The notes under the pieces were generated by a model. The model saw only the letters and a program-made list of their open reading frames with translations, ran no database searches and was not told the origin of the DNA. From Sanghuangporus weigelae (lineage: Eukaryota > Basidiomycota > Agaricomycetes > Hymenochaetales > Hymenochaetaceae), in NCBI GenBank assembly GCA_033182465.1, contig CP137322.1:1860001-1924000 (forward strand): 64,000 nt of DNA, read 5' to 3'. A program made the position numbers and the translations under genes. This document shows, piece after piece, positions 9,834 through 21,800 of the stretch (the stretch's first letter is position 1; each line of letters starts with the position of its first letter).

Positions 9834-10938
9834 TTGTGTTCAGGCACACGCACTGCCCAGCCTTCCACTATAAGAAATGTGATACGAGAAATTTCGGAAC
9901 TGCTCGCCAGTGCTGAAGATGCTGCTAGTCCTTCCAATCAAGATGCGACGGATTGCGGGCGTCGCCCGAATGAGGATGATTTTATGGAGTGCGCTCTCGG
10001 TTTTTTAGCATACCTCCACGACCACCCCAACCGCAGAAGGCGTGGGGGTCGTTCCCACCAGGGTGTCCCCGATCTCACATATTCGTCGTATGGCTCGTCG
10101 TCGGGTCGGTCGGGGCCCTCCACGGGCTCTCCCCTAATGCATCATCGTAGCATCCCCTCCTCCTCAGACCCAGATTCAAGGTCAACCGGCAGTAGTTCAA
10201 CCGGCAGTAGTCCTTCTGCTGGGGGCCAGGCTGGGGGTCCACAGACAACCATCACCGAACTCTTCCAGGTCCGTCGTGGACAGGCAGTCAGTCCGTTGTC
10301 TCTGGGGAGCGGTGGGAGTGGTTATCAAGGCGGGATCTCCGATCACTCCGCGCCCGTGTCCCCCATGTCATTATCTCCTCCCCCTTCGACGTGGGGTGGT
10401 AATCGGTCAAGGGTCCCCTCTCCTGAGCAGCGTCGTCCCTCGGAACAACAAACGACGTGGAGTGGTAATTGGTCAAGGGTCCCCTCTCCTGAACAGCGTC
10501 GTCCCTCGGAACAACAAACGACGTGGAGTGGGAATTGGTCAAGCGTCCCCTCTCCTGAGGAGCATCGTCCGTCTTGTGCCCAGGAGGAACAACAAACCAC
10601 CTGGAGTGGTAATTGGTCAAGCGTCCCCTCTCCTGAGCATCGTCCGTCTCGTACTGCTCAGGAGGGACAACAAAACCAAGAAGGTCAGGTCATCAGGATA
10701 TATTTTTTAAGTCACCCTGATCTCATACCATCCTCTGTTAATGTCCGGCAGAATCCGAGGTGGGCGGCTGGTAGTCGAGAGGGCATATTCCCAATCAGGT
10801 AAGTCCAGTTGTCTAAACTGATTTACTGGAGACTAATATGTGTATAGGAACGATGTGTCCTGGTTCAGCGAAACGGAAATGCAACTTGTGTTCAGAATGC
10901 AGTTAGGGACTAAATTAGTTCGTTCGAATTCGTGTTGA
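9834..10938 (+). CDS. Ser/Gly-rich protein with 22-residue repeats (5' end unresolved)
   Basis: A long open exon to 10798 is joined by a GTAAGT...TATAG intron to a short last exon, 10848-10938, which ends ETEMQLVFRMQLGTKLV. The first in-frame codon of the long exon is not ATG, so at least one 5' exon lies upstream. After RNVIREISELLASAEDAAS comes a low-complexity region (GSSSTGSSPSAGG), then four copies of a 22-residue unit built on TTWSGNWSRVPSPEQRRP. No family is recognised. It ends 230 bp before the KDZ transposase gene on the same strand and may be a KDZ accessory gene; that is inference. Confidence 0.45.
10389..10640 (+). repeat. In-frame minisatellite, about 66-bp unit
   Basis: Four units beginning ACGTGGAGTGGTAATTGGTC (last copies slightly changed) encode the repeated WSGNWS...VPSPE peptide. 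The spacer length varies by multiples of 3, so the frame is kept. Confidence 0.75.
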
Positions 10939-11166
10939 AATATGTACGACAAGAAGAATAAGATTGATTTCGAATCGGATGATGATTACAGCGCTTTTTT
11001 TTTCCAATAATATAAATAATGGCACTCTGAACTTTTCATGCAGATGCTTGCCTAAAAAAATTCCTCCTGTCCTGTACTTGGTACAAATGTTACTCATGGG
11101 AAAAGAGAAGCATGATAATGCGATTGTGACTTTATGATGTAAGACAAAGTCGTGACTGACGCATTC

Positions 11167-14100
11167 ATGTGGATTGACCTGTTAGCCTCTGTCATGCGCA
11201 AGGTGGTGGAATTTCAAGAGGGCACAGCCCAGCACTCGAAGAAACGTCCTACACGTCGGAGGACTGCTGAGGATACGGCTGAAGAGGAGAAAGAGAATGA
11301 TATACCCAGTGGTGTTGGGCCCTTGACTTCGGGCTGGTCCTCAGACGATAACGACACTGTCAATTCATCCAGTGAGGAAGAGTCTGGTAGGATAAAGAGT
11401 GGTCGTGGCACAATTCAGGTGAGTATCTTGTCTTGATCAGCATACCAAATTATAAACCTTCAGCAGAAGCGATTACTTTCCTGGATTCCGGAACGCAATA
11501 CTTACCTGAACGAGATCCTACGGCACGAAGGAAGGCAGGGATGTCGAGATGACGGACTGTGCACTAGCTGCGCAGAGAAAACAGGAAATTTTGGACAGTA
11601 TAGGTGCATCGACTGCGGCCAGGCGTCTCTTTTGTGTAAGACGTGCATCTGTGACAGTCATAAGATGATGCCGTTTCACCGAATTGAAGTGAGCCACGTT
11701 TCTCCGAGTTGGCTGTGTGACATGTCTAATCATTTTATGAAGTCCTGGACTGGTCAATTTTTCAAGAAAACGTCTCTCAAGTCTCTTGGCTACCGCTTCC
11801 AGCTGGGCCATTACGGCCAGTCTTGCGTTACACCTAGTCCTGGGCACAAAGATTTCATTGTCATGGACATGACGGGATTTCACAGTGTCGACATTGACTT
11901 TTGCCACTGTGGTGAATTCGTTCCTTATCACATCCAGCTTCTGCGATCACGATTGTTCTCAGCATCAAGAAAGCGGCCGAGAACAGCATTCACCTTTGAT
12001 GTTCTGGATCTCTTCCACGAGCTCACGTTACAGAGCAAGATCAATGCCCATGATTTCTATCTCTCAATGCTCCGCCGTACAGACAACAGCAAGCCACACG
12101 AATTTGTAAGGAATGTCTTGTATTTCACGCAGCTACCTACTAACATGTCTTCTCAGTATGGATACGATGACTTCATGATTTCCATCCGCCTCTGGAAACA
12201 TCTCATGATGTTGAAGCGCGCAGGTCGCGGCCACTCTGCAACGGGTGCAGCGGGGACAGAGGAAGGCGAGCTGACTGTCGAGTGTCCTGCTTGCCCTCAT
12301 CCTGACCGTAACTTACCTCGTGAATGGGAATCACTACCATCGGAAAAGCGGTGAGTGCACAGTGCTTATAAACGTATGGCTTGTACCTTACGCTTCATCC
12401 AGATGGATTCATACGCAATTTTTGGCCGTAGACAGGAACTTCCGCTTGTGGCTCAAAGACAGAGGTATCAAGGACGTTGATCTAGCCCCGGGATGGTCCT
12501 ACTACGTTGACAACGCTCGATACAATGCCACTCTTCAAACTCTTCCGACATCACGCGTAGTAAGCTTATTCTTCGTCATGCACATATTTTTTCGACTCAC
12601 TTACCTGTCTTGTCCAGGATAATACTTGCCGCTCTCATCACAGCGCTGTCATGCAAACAAATACCAATGAGGATCGGGCCGCTACTGGAGTAGCGGCTGT
12701 TGTTTGCGGACGACACGCATTTGTGCTCCCAAGTGGTGTAGGCAATCTGCGAAAGGGTGAATGGTCGGTATCCAACCTCATTGTTTTTCTTCGAATTACT
12801 GACAGATTAGTAGCTACTCTAACATCGATTATATTTTGCTCTCCTCGGTCAAATGCAGTAAAGCGAAAGATTTATTCGTCTCATACCATATTGCATGTCG
12901 ATGGAAGCAGAATTTTACGAAGAGGATGTTGCAATTCCCTCACGACATGAGGCTCGATAGTACCACGGTCAACATACGCTCAGCAGTTCCGAAATTTCAT
13001 CTCTATGCTCATGACGAGTCATGCCAAGCAAGTGAGAACATGAACTATTTGCCTTACGTTGGGCGCACATACGGGGAACGTGTTGGGATGACTTGGACCG
13101 ATTTGAAAACAAGAGAAATGGGCATGTACGCAAGACAGGAGACCCTCAACGATCATTGGACAGGGTGGAACTGGAGAAAATATATTTTTCTTGGGCCACG
13201 GCTGAAGAAGATGCTTAAGGAGGCCAACAAGGAAAGTGCAAGGAGCGAAAAGGCCCTGGCAGAGTTCTCATCGATGTTCCCTCGAGAAACAGTTTCTCAA
13301 TGGGAGGCGGAGGTTCTCGCATGGTACGAAGATTGCTCGAGCACGAATCCATTTCATGAGAATACATCAAGTGAGTATTTCTTGCTAAAATTTATACATC
13401 AGCTTACTCCTCTTTGAAGATTCTTCCCTGAAGGATATACGCCTGCAGTTCGCCAAGGAGGATGCCGAGGACGCGAGGAAAGGAGCTTTGACTCCTGTGT
13501 TCATGTCCGAAAAGGAATTTTTGTCGTGTGGTTTAGATCTCGAGGCTCAACAGTATGCCTCACATCATTTCTTTTCATTCACGACTCGTGACTAATGCCA
13601 ATGGCCTATTAGAATCGCCCTGCAATTTTCCATCGACTCTGACTCATGCGTGCGCTCTTTGTCCGAAACGAAACGCGATGCTCTCTGTCGTCAAATCATC
13701 AAATGGCGCAAGATTCAAGACATATATATGCCCGGAGCGGCCGTATTTCGATCCGAGGCGGTAAAAGACCAGACGACTGAGGCCATTCGACCTGAAGGCA
13801 GTCCTGGCATGTCATCATCAGTCTCTGGGAGAAACCCCATTGTAAGTAAGAAGATTAAGTCGCGCAAGAACTCACTATTTATTTTATTTCTTATTCCAGG
13901 ATCCTGAGGGAAACAGCTCGTGTCAGAATGCTCCGGGCATCCCCACTATCGATGTAACGTCGAACAATGTGGAACATGCTCCGCTATACTTGCCTTCGTC
14001 CTTATCTCCCTCGATGGTCGATTCAAGGCTGCGATCAATCGAACTGCGCCTTCGCCTCGGCCAAGCGGACGATGCACTAGAGAAAATCCGCAACTATAGG

Positions 14101-14913
14101 CGAACTCTTCATGCAGTCAGTGTCATGCGAGACATGCACGTATCAGAGACAAGGAACCGCCCGTATACTCGAATCCAGGCTGTGTTTGAGCGTTTTCAGT
14201 CCAAGATCAAACAGTACGCGGAGGTCTACAGGAAGGCCCAGAACGCGCTTGAAGTGCTAGAGCCCGATGGCGAGTGGAGAAAGAAATTTCAAGATCTCCG
14301 CGACGAGGACGTCCGGGACCCTGGTAGGGACGTGGAAGCGCAATCTGGCGAAGGACACCAGACCCCCCCTTCTCGGACCTGGCTCACATCTGGCGCTATA
14401 GATACCTCGGACGGCTCCTTGCCTGCACTGGGGGAACATCTGCGATGCGAGTGGGCAAAACTTCGTGCAAAACGGGACAGATGGCGAGAAGAGATCGAAC
14501 TTGTAATGGAGGAGATGCGCCAAACCCTGGTCTTTCTCATCTGGAAAGCCAAGCAGTGGGACCAGCGAGGAATAAGTTCGGATTCTGGTTCCAAAGAGCT
14601 GAATGAGGGTCTTAGAGCGTACGCCGCAAAACAGGCGGATATACAACAAAACCTCGCTATTTGCTTCTTCCGACTGTGGTATCCAGCTCTCAGCCATCTG
14701 AAGAAGACTCCGCTTTGGTTGACCGAGATTCGTACTCTGTTCAGGCCGATTGAAAGTTACGATTCCATGAATGTTCCGCCGCCTATATCAGATGTCGAAG
14801 AGGAACAACTAAGGAAATTCATCGAGAATATGGAACTGGAACGGCTCTTCGGTCCGGCTCGAGACCCGGAAGAGGAGCTTGACTCGTTGTTACCTGATAG
14901 TGATGACGAGTAA
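11167..14913 (+). CDS. KDZ (Kyakuja-Dileera-Zisupton) transposase
   Basis: At least eight introns (for example 11419-11463, 11689-11742, 12106-12156) join one frame to the stop at 14911. In order: a basic/acidic N-terminus; a cysteine cluster ([10 protein letters not shown], then [16 protein letters not shown]); [25 protein letters not shown]; the [10 protein letters not shown] motif; [35 protein letters not shown]; and a helical C-terminal region ([18 protein letters not shown]). These match KDZ transposases of basidiomycetes over the full length. The usual SYDIxCQW motif reads SYHIACRW, so a conserved Asp, probably catalytic, is His. No terminal repeats or target duplication could be found by eye. 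One intron near 12766-12810 has two possible donors (GTCGGT or GTATCC). Confidence 0.85.
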
Positions 14914-15121
14914 GAGGGTGGTCTATGAGGGCATCGACTTCTACACATCGATTAACCGTACCCGATTCGAGGAGTTGTGCCAAGGTCCTTTCTATTCCAC
15001 TCTCGAGACTGTCGACTATTAAAATATCATTGCTATCGCACATATCGTAATTTAATTCAAGCAAAGAATATACTACATAGGGAAGAGCAAAACATTTTTT
15101 GTGAATCTGTATCTGTCCGGC

Positions 15122-16633
15122 TGTTAGGGAGTAGACCCGGGGTTACACCGGTTCAATCCTTTTGCCTAAGCAGCGGTGTGTTGTGCAGAGGTGATCTTAT
15201 CTACCCACGTCTGGCTGTACCACGCGGTCCCTTACTAGCCTTCTTAGTCACTGTCCGAGTTATGGATGCTTTCAGATACGAGGTAATAGTAAAGCAGATT
15301 GGGATTTCCAAGAGGCGTGATAGTACAAAGCACACAGTAATAGCTCGCTGTAGGGCAAGCTTTACACCAGTGTGTTAAGAGGATCGAAAGATGGGGAAAT
15401 GAGGGCCTAATCCTACAACTATTTATGCTCCCAGATATTCCATCTTCCGTCCTATTTCTTACTCATCCTGTCTCCACTTTACTCCACTTTCCTCCACCAT
15501 TACATCTGTTCCTTTGTCATCCTGCTGCGCTTCGCTCCACTTTGCTCCAATCTTTGTAAGGTCGTCTCCACTATGACAGAATTCTTTGGAGTTGCTGACT
15601 GAGACAATAGAGGTGGTGCTCCGATATGGAATGCTCCACTGTCAGTACTCCATAACGATGTCATTGCCGTCATTGAGTGGCATCTTTGCTCTTGGAGCGA
15701 TGTAGGCTGCTCGGTATGTGATTCTTCGGAATTCATCTCGAGGTCCAGCGAGGGTAAGCATAACTCGCACGTCAGTGTTAAGGTGTCGGGTCGGTGTAGA
15801 GTATGGTCCAAGGCATATCATGAACTGCATAAGCTCTGCTGGTGGGTTCTGCTGGGTTCTGGTGACTAGCCATGCTTTGCCTTCGTATCGTATATCTCGA
15901 ATGTAGCGCCATATCCTTCGTTGTATAAGGAGTTGTAATTGCTTGGTTTCCAGGTTCGCATCTCTCGGTAAATAAAGGTTTGCCTGTATCGTAGATGCTG
16001 GACATGGTGTGTGCAACTCCGGTCTATACCATCCAATCATTCTCCAAGTTATCGGGTTCGCAGTTCGAGGGGTCCGAGTTGTGATCGTGAGTTCCTCTCG
16101 TTTCTTGGGTACTATTGGGCTTGGTGGATTGGAATGCATTGTATCCTGAAGGTGTCGCTCGGTTTCGATGTGACAGTCACGCGTACCAACCGTTGCCGTG
16201 CATACTAAGTAGTATACTTCATAAAGGACCATGTAAACTCGTGCACAGACTTGACAGTGCTGAAATGCCAGTGAGGTCTCCATAAACCTTATTAGCCTTT
16301 AGCCTTTTAGCGTTTAGGCTTTAGTAGTTGTGCTTCTGGACTTCTAAGAAGTTTGATCGCTTCTTTTGATCGAGGTCGCTCTGGTTGCTTGGTCGGCGGC
16401 GTTAGAGTGGTAGTCCGCGGTAATAGGCGGTCGGCGGTGTTAGCTGTTAGCGGGATTACGTATCCGCTTCGGTGCTTCTAGCGCTTGGGTGGTAACGGGT
16501 TACTGTTGCCTAGGCCGCTCGATTGCTTGGGCCTTTGATAGCTGGCTTGGTTACCGGTCGCGTTTGGAAAGCTGATCGTGTAGATCTGTTGATCGTGTCG
16601 ATCCTGATGCGAGTTTTTGAGCGGATCCTTTCA
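15122..16633 (-). repeat. 3' LTR of the chromovirus
   Basis: 1512 bp. On the + strand it runs TGTTAGGGAG...GGATCCTTTCA. Carries the 213-codon sense ORF at 15642-16283. Matches 25839-27350 apart from one observed substitution. Confidence 0.93.
15642..16283 (-). CDS. LTR-resident ORF, 213 aa (3' LTR copy)
   Basis: A 213-codon ATG ORF in the element's sense direction, inside the U3 part of the LTR and upstream of the LTR's own TATA box. It starts METSLAFQHCQVCARVYMVL and ends LNDGNDIVMEY. The N-terminus has a hydrophobic, Cys-containing stretch; the middle is Pro/Arg-rich; the last third is mixed and looks globular (ELMQFMICLGPYSTP). No family is recognised. Because it lies in U3 it cannot be expressed from the LTR promoter that makes the genomic RNA; in the 3' LTR it could be read through as the 3' end of that RNA. 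Confidence 0.4.
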   Translation of the reverse strand: METSLAFQHCQVCARVYMVLYEVYYLVCTATVGTRDCHIETERHLQDTMHSNPPSPIVPKKREELTITTRTPRTANPITWRMIGWYRPELHTPCPASTIQANLYLPRDANLETKQLQLLIQRRIWRYIRDIRYEGKAWLVTRTQQNPPAELMQFMICLGPYSTPTRHLNTDVRVMLTLAGPRDEFRRITYRAAYIAPRAKMPLNDGNDIVMEY

Positions 16634-16649
16634 CTACACCCCCCCTAAG
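16634..16649 (-). other. Polypurine tract
   Basis: On the - strand CTTAGGGGGGGTGTAG directly abuts the first bases (TGAAAGG) of the 3' LTR, the position where plus-strand DNA synthesis starts in LTR elements. Confidence 0.7.
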
Positions 16650-16757
16650 ATGAACTTTCGGAGAAATGTTCATCCTAATCCGTGAGAAAGCTCGGATAAA
16701 GGGTCGCCTAGTGATGGTTGATTTTTGCTATCAAACCATCATCATCTCTGCTCCAAA

Positions 16758-17073
16758 ATGTCGAAAGTCGCCGCTGCTGCTACTGTTTTTGTCGTTCTTG
16801 TCGCGATTTTCGGCATAAATCATTGGATTTTGGAGCGTAAGAGGCGTGCTCAGGTAAGTGATGCATGCTCTGTGCCGTTTCGAGTTGTTAATCATCCTCT
16901 AGGAGGCTGACTTCGAAATGCAATCGTTCCAGCGCGATGTTACTACTGTCGCGCTTCGAGTTCACCTTGCGCTCGGTTATGACGTTGAGGATATCGATCC
17001 AGTCGTCGAAAATGCAGGTATTGCTTCGCAGGAACGTCGTGAAAAGGGTGTCTGGGAAGACATTGACTTGTAA
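16758..17073 (+). CDS. Small spliced membrane protein antisense to the chromovirus (88 aa)
   Basis: Exons 16758-16853 and 16903-17073, with a GTAAGT...CTCTAG 49-bp intron and phases in agreement. The N-terminus MSKVAAAATVFVVLVAIFGI is a signal-anchor or transmembrane helix, followed by a basic stretch (ERKRRAQ) and an acidic soluble part ending GVWEDIDL. It lies inside the retrotransposon, between the polypurine tract and the 358-aa ORF, on the opposite strand. No family is recognised. The start is the first ATG of the open frame. It could be a captured host gene or an antisense regulator of the element. Confidence 0.5.
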
Positions 17074-17612
17074 AGGGTGGTGGGAAGGGATATGAATATG
17101 AAATGTGCATCGTGTAAAGAATATGACGCAATTGAAAGTGATAAGAAAGAAATCATAAAGTCGTTAATGAATAAGTTTTATACCAATTTGGGAGTGAAGT
17201 TCCAGGTGTTTACCTACGGCTCTTCAACCCCCAAATGGAGTTTTTCGAAGAAAGAGTGTAATTGGGGTGCCTTTCAGCGTGAAGGCACATCCTAGCATGA
17301 TGCAAGGGAGTGACTTCACGTAAACTTTTGGCTTCTCCGTTGCATAGAGGATAATAAAAGGTAGGCATAATCTGCTAATTCGGAGCCGGCACAATAAAAC
17401 AATATACAAAATGTCTAGGCCCTTGTAGGTTCTTTGACACTTCTGCATAGTGCTTCATTTGTGCTGGTTGGCCGAATAAGCGTGAAATAAAGAGGTGCAT
17501 AAAGCATAATTTGGTCGGATGTGACCATAAATATCATAAGGTAAGAATGAAATGCATAATTGACCATGTCGGGTCACGATATGGGAAAGGGGTTGCATAA
17601 AAGAAGAGTTGT
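17074..17612. other. Non-coding internal segment of the chromovirus
   Basis: No supported ORF. Contains a small hairpin near 17262 (GTGCCTT...AAGGCAC) and several AT-rich runs. Confidence 0.45.
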
Positions 17613-18689
17613 TTACAAATCTTCGGATTCTTCAGCCTCAGGTGTAGTCTGGGCCGAGTTCGCTGGGGTATATAGTTCCCTGCTTTCACCTTCTTCACTT
17701 GACTCTGTATCGTCGGAGTGTATGTACATGTCCTCCTGTTCCGACATAGTAAGCATCTCGTCCGGCTGGTAGAGTTCGTTCGGGTACTGGTAGACTGAGA
17801 TCATCAGATCTTCCAGCAAGGGGTGTCGTGTAGCCTGTAGTTTTTCTCTGGCTTCTTCCTCTCGGTTGTTGAGTTCCATAAGGTAATGAGGGTCGTAGTT
17901 AACCTCTTTGCCTTCGACTACGTGGTGCTCGATGTTGTCGAGTGGTACCTCGTCCGTAGTAGAGTTCCTCGCTTCAATAACCGTTCGGTATCTCGTTCCT
18001 TCGTAATACTTCGTCATGTTGAGTACCGTCATGAACTGCATGGTGTGGGATGCATAGAAGCCCGTCTGGTCGGCTATGTATATAATGTACTTCATCGCAT
18101 CGATGCTCATCGGATGATAGTGACTCCATCGCATCATTCGGTTAAGAATTGCGGTAGTCATGTCTCGTCGGTAGGCGCAAATTTGAATTGCCGAATGATA
18201 GATGCCCATGATGTTCTTGTATGTCGTTTCGTGCCTAAAGTCGATCTTGCCTCGATGTAATGCTTGTGTTTCGAGTTCGATCGCGTAGGTTAGAAATGCA
18301 TCATCATTGAGTCGGCGTAATGCTGCGTCTCGAGGGTTACTGAGTTTGAATAACCACTCGTCTGAGTGATTTGCCATCATAAGATGGGGTATTTCGTCTC
18401 GGTTGTGGTGGACTGCGTTCCACTTGTCAAATAGATCGTCGAAGTACTTTCCTGGGCATAGGGGTACGATTTCGTCTTCGTAGTTCTCTTCGTTGAATCG
18501 GTTGCACAGCTGTGGCCATTGATAACGTTCGGTCGGTGGCCTAAGTGCAAATGTCCATTCTGGTGCATCTTCTGGTTGACAGAATGCATGTAGCTCATCG
18601 AAAATAGGCATAGCTGAGTAGTGGTTCGTCTGCAGTGAAGTAGAGCTGTTGAGATTCGAGTTGTTGTTCCTTAGCTCGAAGTTCTCCAT
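17613..18689 (-). CDS. Chromovirus downstream ORF, 358 aa, unknown
   Basis: An intact ATG ORF in the element's sense direction, in the position where env-like genes lie in some LTR elements. It starts MENFELRNNNSNLNSS, 175 nt after the pol stop. No signal peptide or transmembrane helix is evident, so it is not a typical env. The middle is rich in aromatic and His residues (MMRWSHYHPMSIDAMKYIIY); the last 60 residues are acidic and Ser/Thr-rich (DDTESSEEGESREL). The absence of stops in a young element suggests it is kept by selection. No family is recognised. Confidence 0.55.
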   Translation of the reverse strand: MENFELRNNNSNLNSSTSLQTNHYSAMPIFDELHAFCQPEDAPEWTFALRPPTERYQWPQLCNRFNEENYEDEIVPLCPGKYFDDLFDKWNAVHHNRDEIPHLMMANHSDEWLFKLSNPRDAALRRLNDDAFLTYAIELETQALHRGKIDFRHETTYKNIMGIYHSAIQICAYRRDMTTAILNRMMRWSHYHPMSIDAMKYIIYIADQTGFYASHTMQFMTVLNMTKYYEGTRYRTVIEARNSTTDEVPLDNIEHHVVEGKEVNYDPHYLMELNNREEEAREKLQATRHPLLEDLMISVYQYPNELYQPDEMLTMSEQEDMYIHSDDTESSEEGESRELYTPANSAQTTPEAEESEDL

Positions 18690-18864
18690 GTTTTATACCA
18701 TCTTGTTGGTATGTCGGCGATGTCTTGCCTAATTCTTCTATCTCTGCTCTCGCTTTGGTGTGCCACATTGATGTCATCGCTTGGTAAGGTCATTGGGGAC
18801 CTTACTCATCGTCTCTATTGTGGATCCATAAGCGGCTCCATCGGGTGGAGTGCATGTGATGCAA

Positions 18865-21800
18865 CTATTGCCTCATTCGTTTTCGTGCGGCGATCCATTG
18901 GTTAAGGTTCGGTGGCTGGATTGCCTGAGGATACTTTTTATGGAATGCTTCGATCATTTGATAGGAGTTCTTGAGGTTGTCAAGTGGCTCCCATGTTCGC
19001 TCTTGGTATCCTTTCCATTGGATAAGGTATTGGACCTTGCTCCGATGACGTCTTGTGTTATGAATTGTCTCCACTTCGTACTCTGCTTCTCCCTCCACTT
19101 CAATAGGTGGTGGTTCATCCAAAGTGGGTCTTCCAGGGTATTCCTTTCGTTTGTAAGGCCTGAGAAGACTCGCATGAAACACTGGGTGGATCGGAAGGGT
19201 TTCGGGTAAGCGTAATCTGAATGACACTTGTCCGACTGCCTTCTCGACTTTATAAGGCCCTGCCCATTTCATTGCAAGTTTCTTCGTTGGTTCCAATCGA
19301 CTGAGATTCCTCATGTCTAGTAACACTTCGTCTCCCGGCTTGTACTCTGGCAGTTTGCCTCGATGCAGGTCTGCATAAAGCTTCATTGCCTCATTCGCTT
19401 GCCTAATCGAATTATAGGCTTCTTGCTGTACTTGTCGAAGCTCCTCTAGGTGATTTATTGCTTCTGGGACGTTTGAATCACCGGTCTCCGCAACGTCCAG
19501 GTGAGGATGCCATCCATACAGTGTATAGAATGGTGACTGATGTGTTGTACTGTGCTTCCTGTTGTTGTAGGCGAATTCTGCTATATCGATGTACTCTGCC
19601 CAATCTGTTTGTCGGTAGGACACATAGCAGCGTAAGTACTGTTCGAGCTCTTGATTGAGTCGCTCGGTTTGACCATCGGTTTGTGGATGATATGCTGTAC
19701 TAGTTTTCCAATCGACATCGATGAGTCTGCAGAACTCCTTGAGGAATTGCGCGGTGAAGTTGCTACCTCGGTCGGAGATTACTCGTTTAGGGGCCCCGTA
19801 GTATTTGAAGACATGTTGGCGGAACAAACGTGCCAACTGCTTAGCATTGGGTATCCCTTGGCAAGGAATGAACTTCCCCATTTTAGTGAGTTTGTCCACT
19901 ATAACGAGTATCGCACTGTAGCCTTCATTGCTAACTGGTAAGTCGGTAATCAGGTCACAGGTTATGGTTTCCCATGGTTGATGTGGTGCCTCCAACGGTT
20001 GGAGCGGCGGATTTCGAAACTGTCGAATCGGTTTTGCACGCTGACATATGTCGCAGGTTGCGGTATATGCTCGGATCATTTCTTCCATCTTCGGCCAATA
20101 GTATGATCGCTTTACAAGCTCTATGGTCTTTTCTGCTCCTGGGTGGCCTGCAAGTTTGTGATCATGGCGCCTTCGGATTAGCAACGCTCGTAGGTTGGCG
20201 GACGGCGGGATATATAATGCATTGGTTACGTAGTGCAAGCCGTTCCTGTAACTGTAGCCGTTGCTCTGCTTGATCGCCTGAATTTCCTTCTTAGCCTCCT
20301 CGGTATTGTAGTTCCTCTTGATCGTTCGGATAATAGGATCAGAGATAGTGACCATTTCAGTTTCTAGCTTGTATAGACCGTTGATCTCTGTGCGTCGCAA
20401 TGTTTGTTGCTTGATCGTATCAGGAGGTAACAAGGTAACTCCTAAGTTGTCCTTGTCCTCTGGCATATAGTCGGATCGTCGTGATAGCTCGTCAGCTTGG
20501 TTCTTCTTGCCTGGCCAATGGAGAATCTTGAAGTTATATCGTGATAACTCTAGTGCCCATCTCGCTTGACGTCTCGATAGATTCTGAGCTGTCATGAAGT
20601 ATCGGAGATTTGCATGATCGCTTCGGATTGTTACTGGTTCTTTGGTTCCCTCCAATAGGTGTCTCCAATGCTTGAGTGCTTCCATGATTGCTAGCATCTC
20701 TTTGTCATGCGTCGGATAGTTTCGTTGGGTGTTTGTTAGAGTTTTCGACATGAAACCTAAAGGTCTCAGTTCTCCTTGGTTGTCTTCTTGTTGTAAGACT
20801 GCACCAATCGCTACATCGGATGCGTCGGTTTCCAATGTGTATGATTTGTCTGGCTTTGGCATTGCCAATGCGACTTCCGTTTCGAATGCCTTCTTGATAC
20901 TTTCGAATGCCTTATCTTGTGCCTCTGCCCATATGAACTTGCGATCCTTTTTGATAAGGTCGCCAATAGGTGCGAATGTATCGGCATAGTTCCTGATGAA
21001 TCTTCGGTAGAAGTTACAAAATCCTTGGAACTTTCGAACTTGTCGTTTCGTCTTTGGCACTGGCCATTCGTGAATAGCTTTGAGCTTATAAGGATCCATC
21101 TGGATGCCTTTCGTTCCTACTACAAATCCCAAGTAGTCGAGCTGGGTTTGGAGGAAGTGACATTTCTCGATTTTGAGGTAAATGTCGAGCTCTCGGCATT
21201 TCTGTAGAATTGCCCTGAGGAGTTTCCAATGTTCCTCTTCAGTTTGTGCTTGACCAATAAGGTCGTCCAAATAGTTGAGTGCTTCTTCTGTCCTGAGCCA
21301 ATATTCGAAGTTGTCATTCATGAATCGTTGGAATACTGCAGGTGAGTTCTTCATTCCAAACATCATGACCTTTGGCTTGTAGACTGCATTGCCAACTCGG
21401 AATGCTGCCTTCCACTCGTCCCCTTCTCGGATTCGCAGGTTGTTGTAACCTGATCGCATGTCGAGTGTAAAGAAGAATTTTCCTTTCTCCAGTTTCTCTG
21501 GGAGAACACTCATGATCGGTATCGGGTATGGATCTGATACTGTCGTGTCGTTGATGTCTCGGTAATCGGTTACTGCTCGTGCTCCTCCGTCTTTCTTTCC
21601 TACAAAGAAGACTGGTGCTGCTACCGGACATGGTTCATGTGGTTGAACCTTTTCAATCCATCCTTTGTCAAGTAACTCTTTGACATAAGCATCGAGTGCT
21701 GCCTGCTCTTCTCGTGTGAGCTTGATAATAGGCCTTGGTTTCGGTAATGGTACTCCTTCTTTGAGGTTAATCGCCATATCCCATTTCGTATGCTTGGGTA

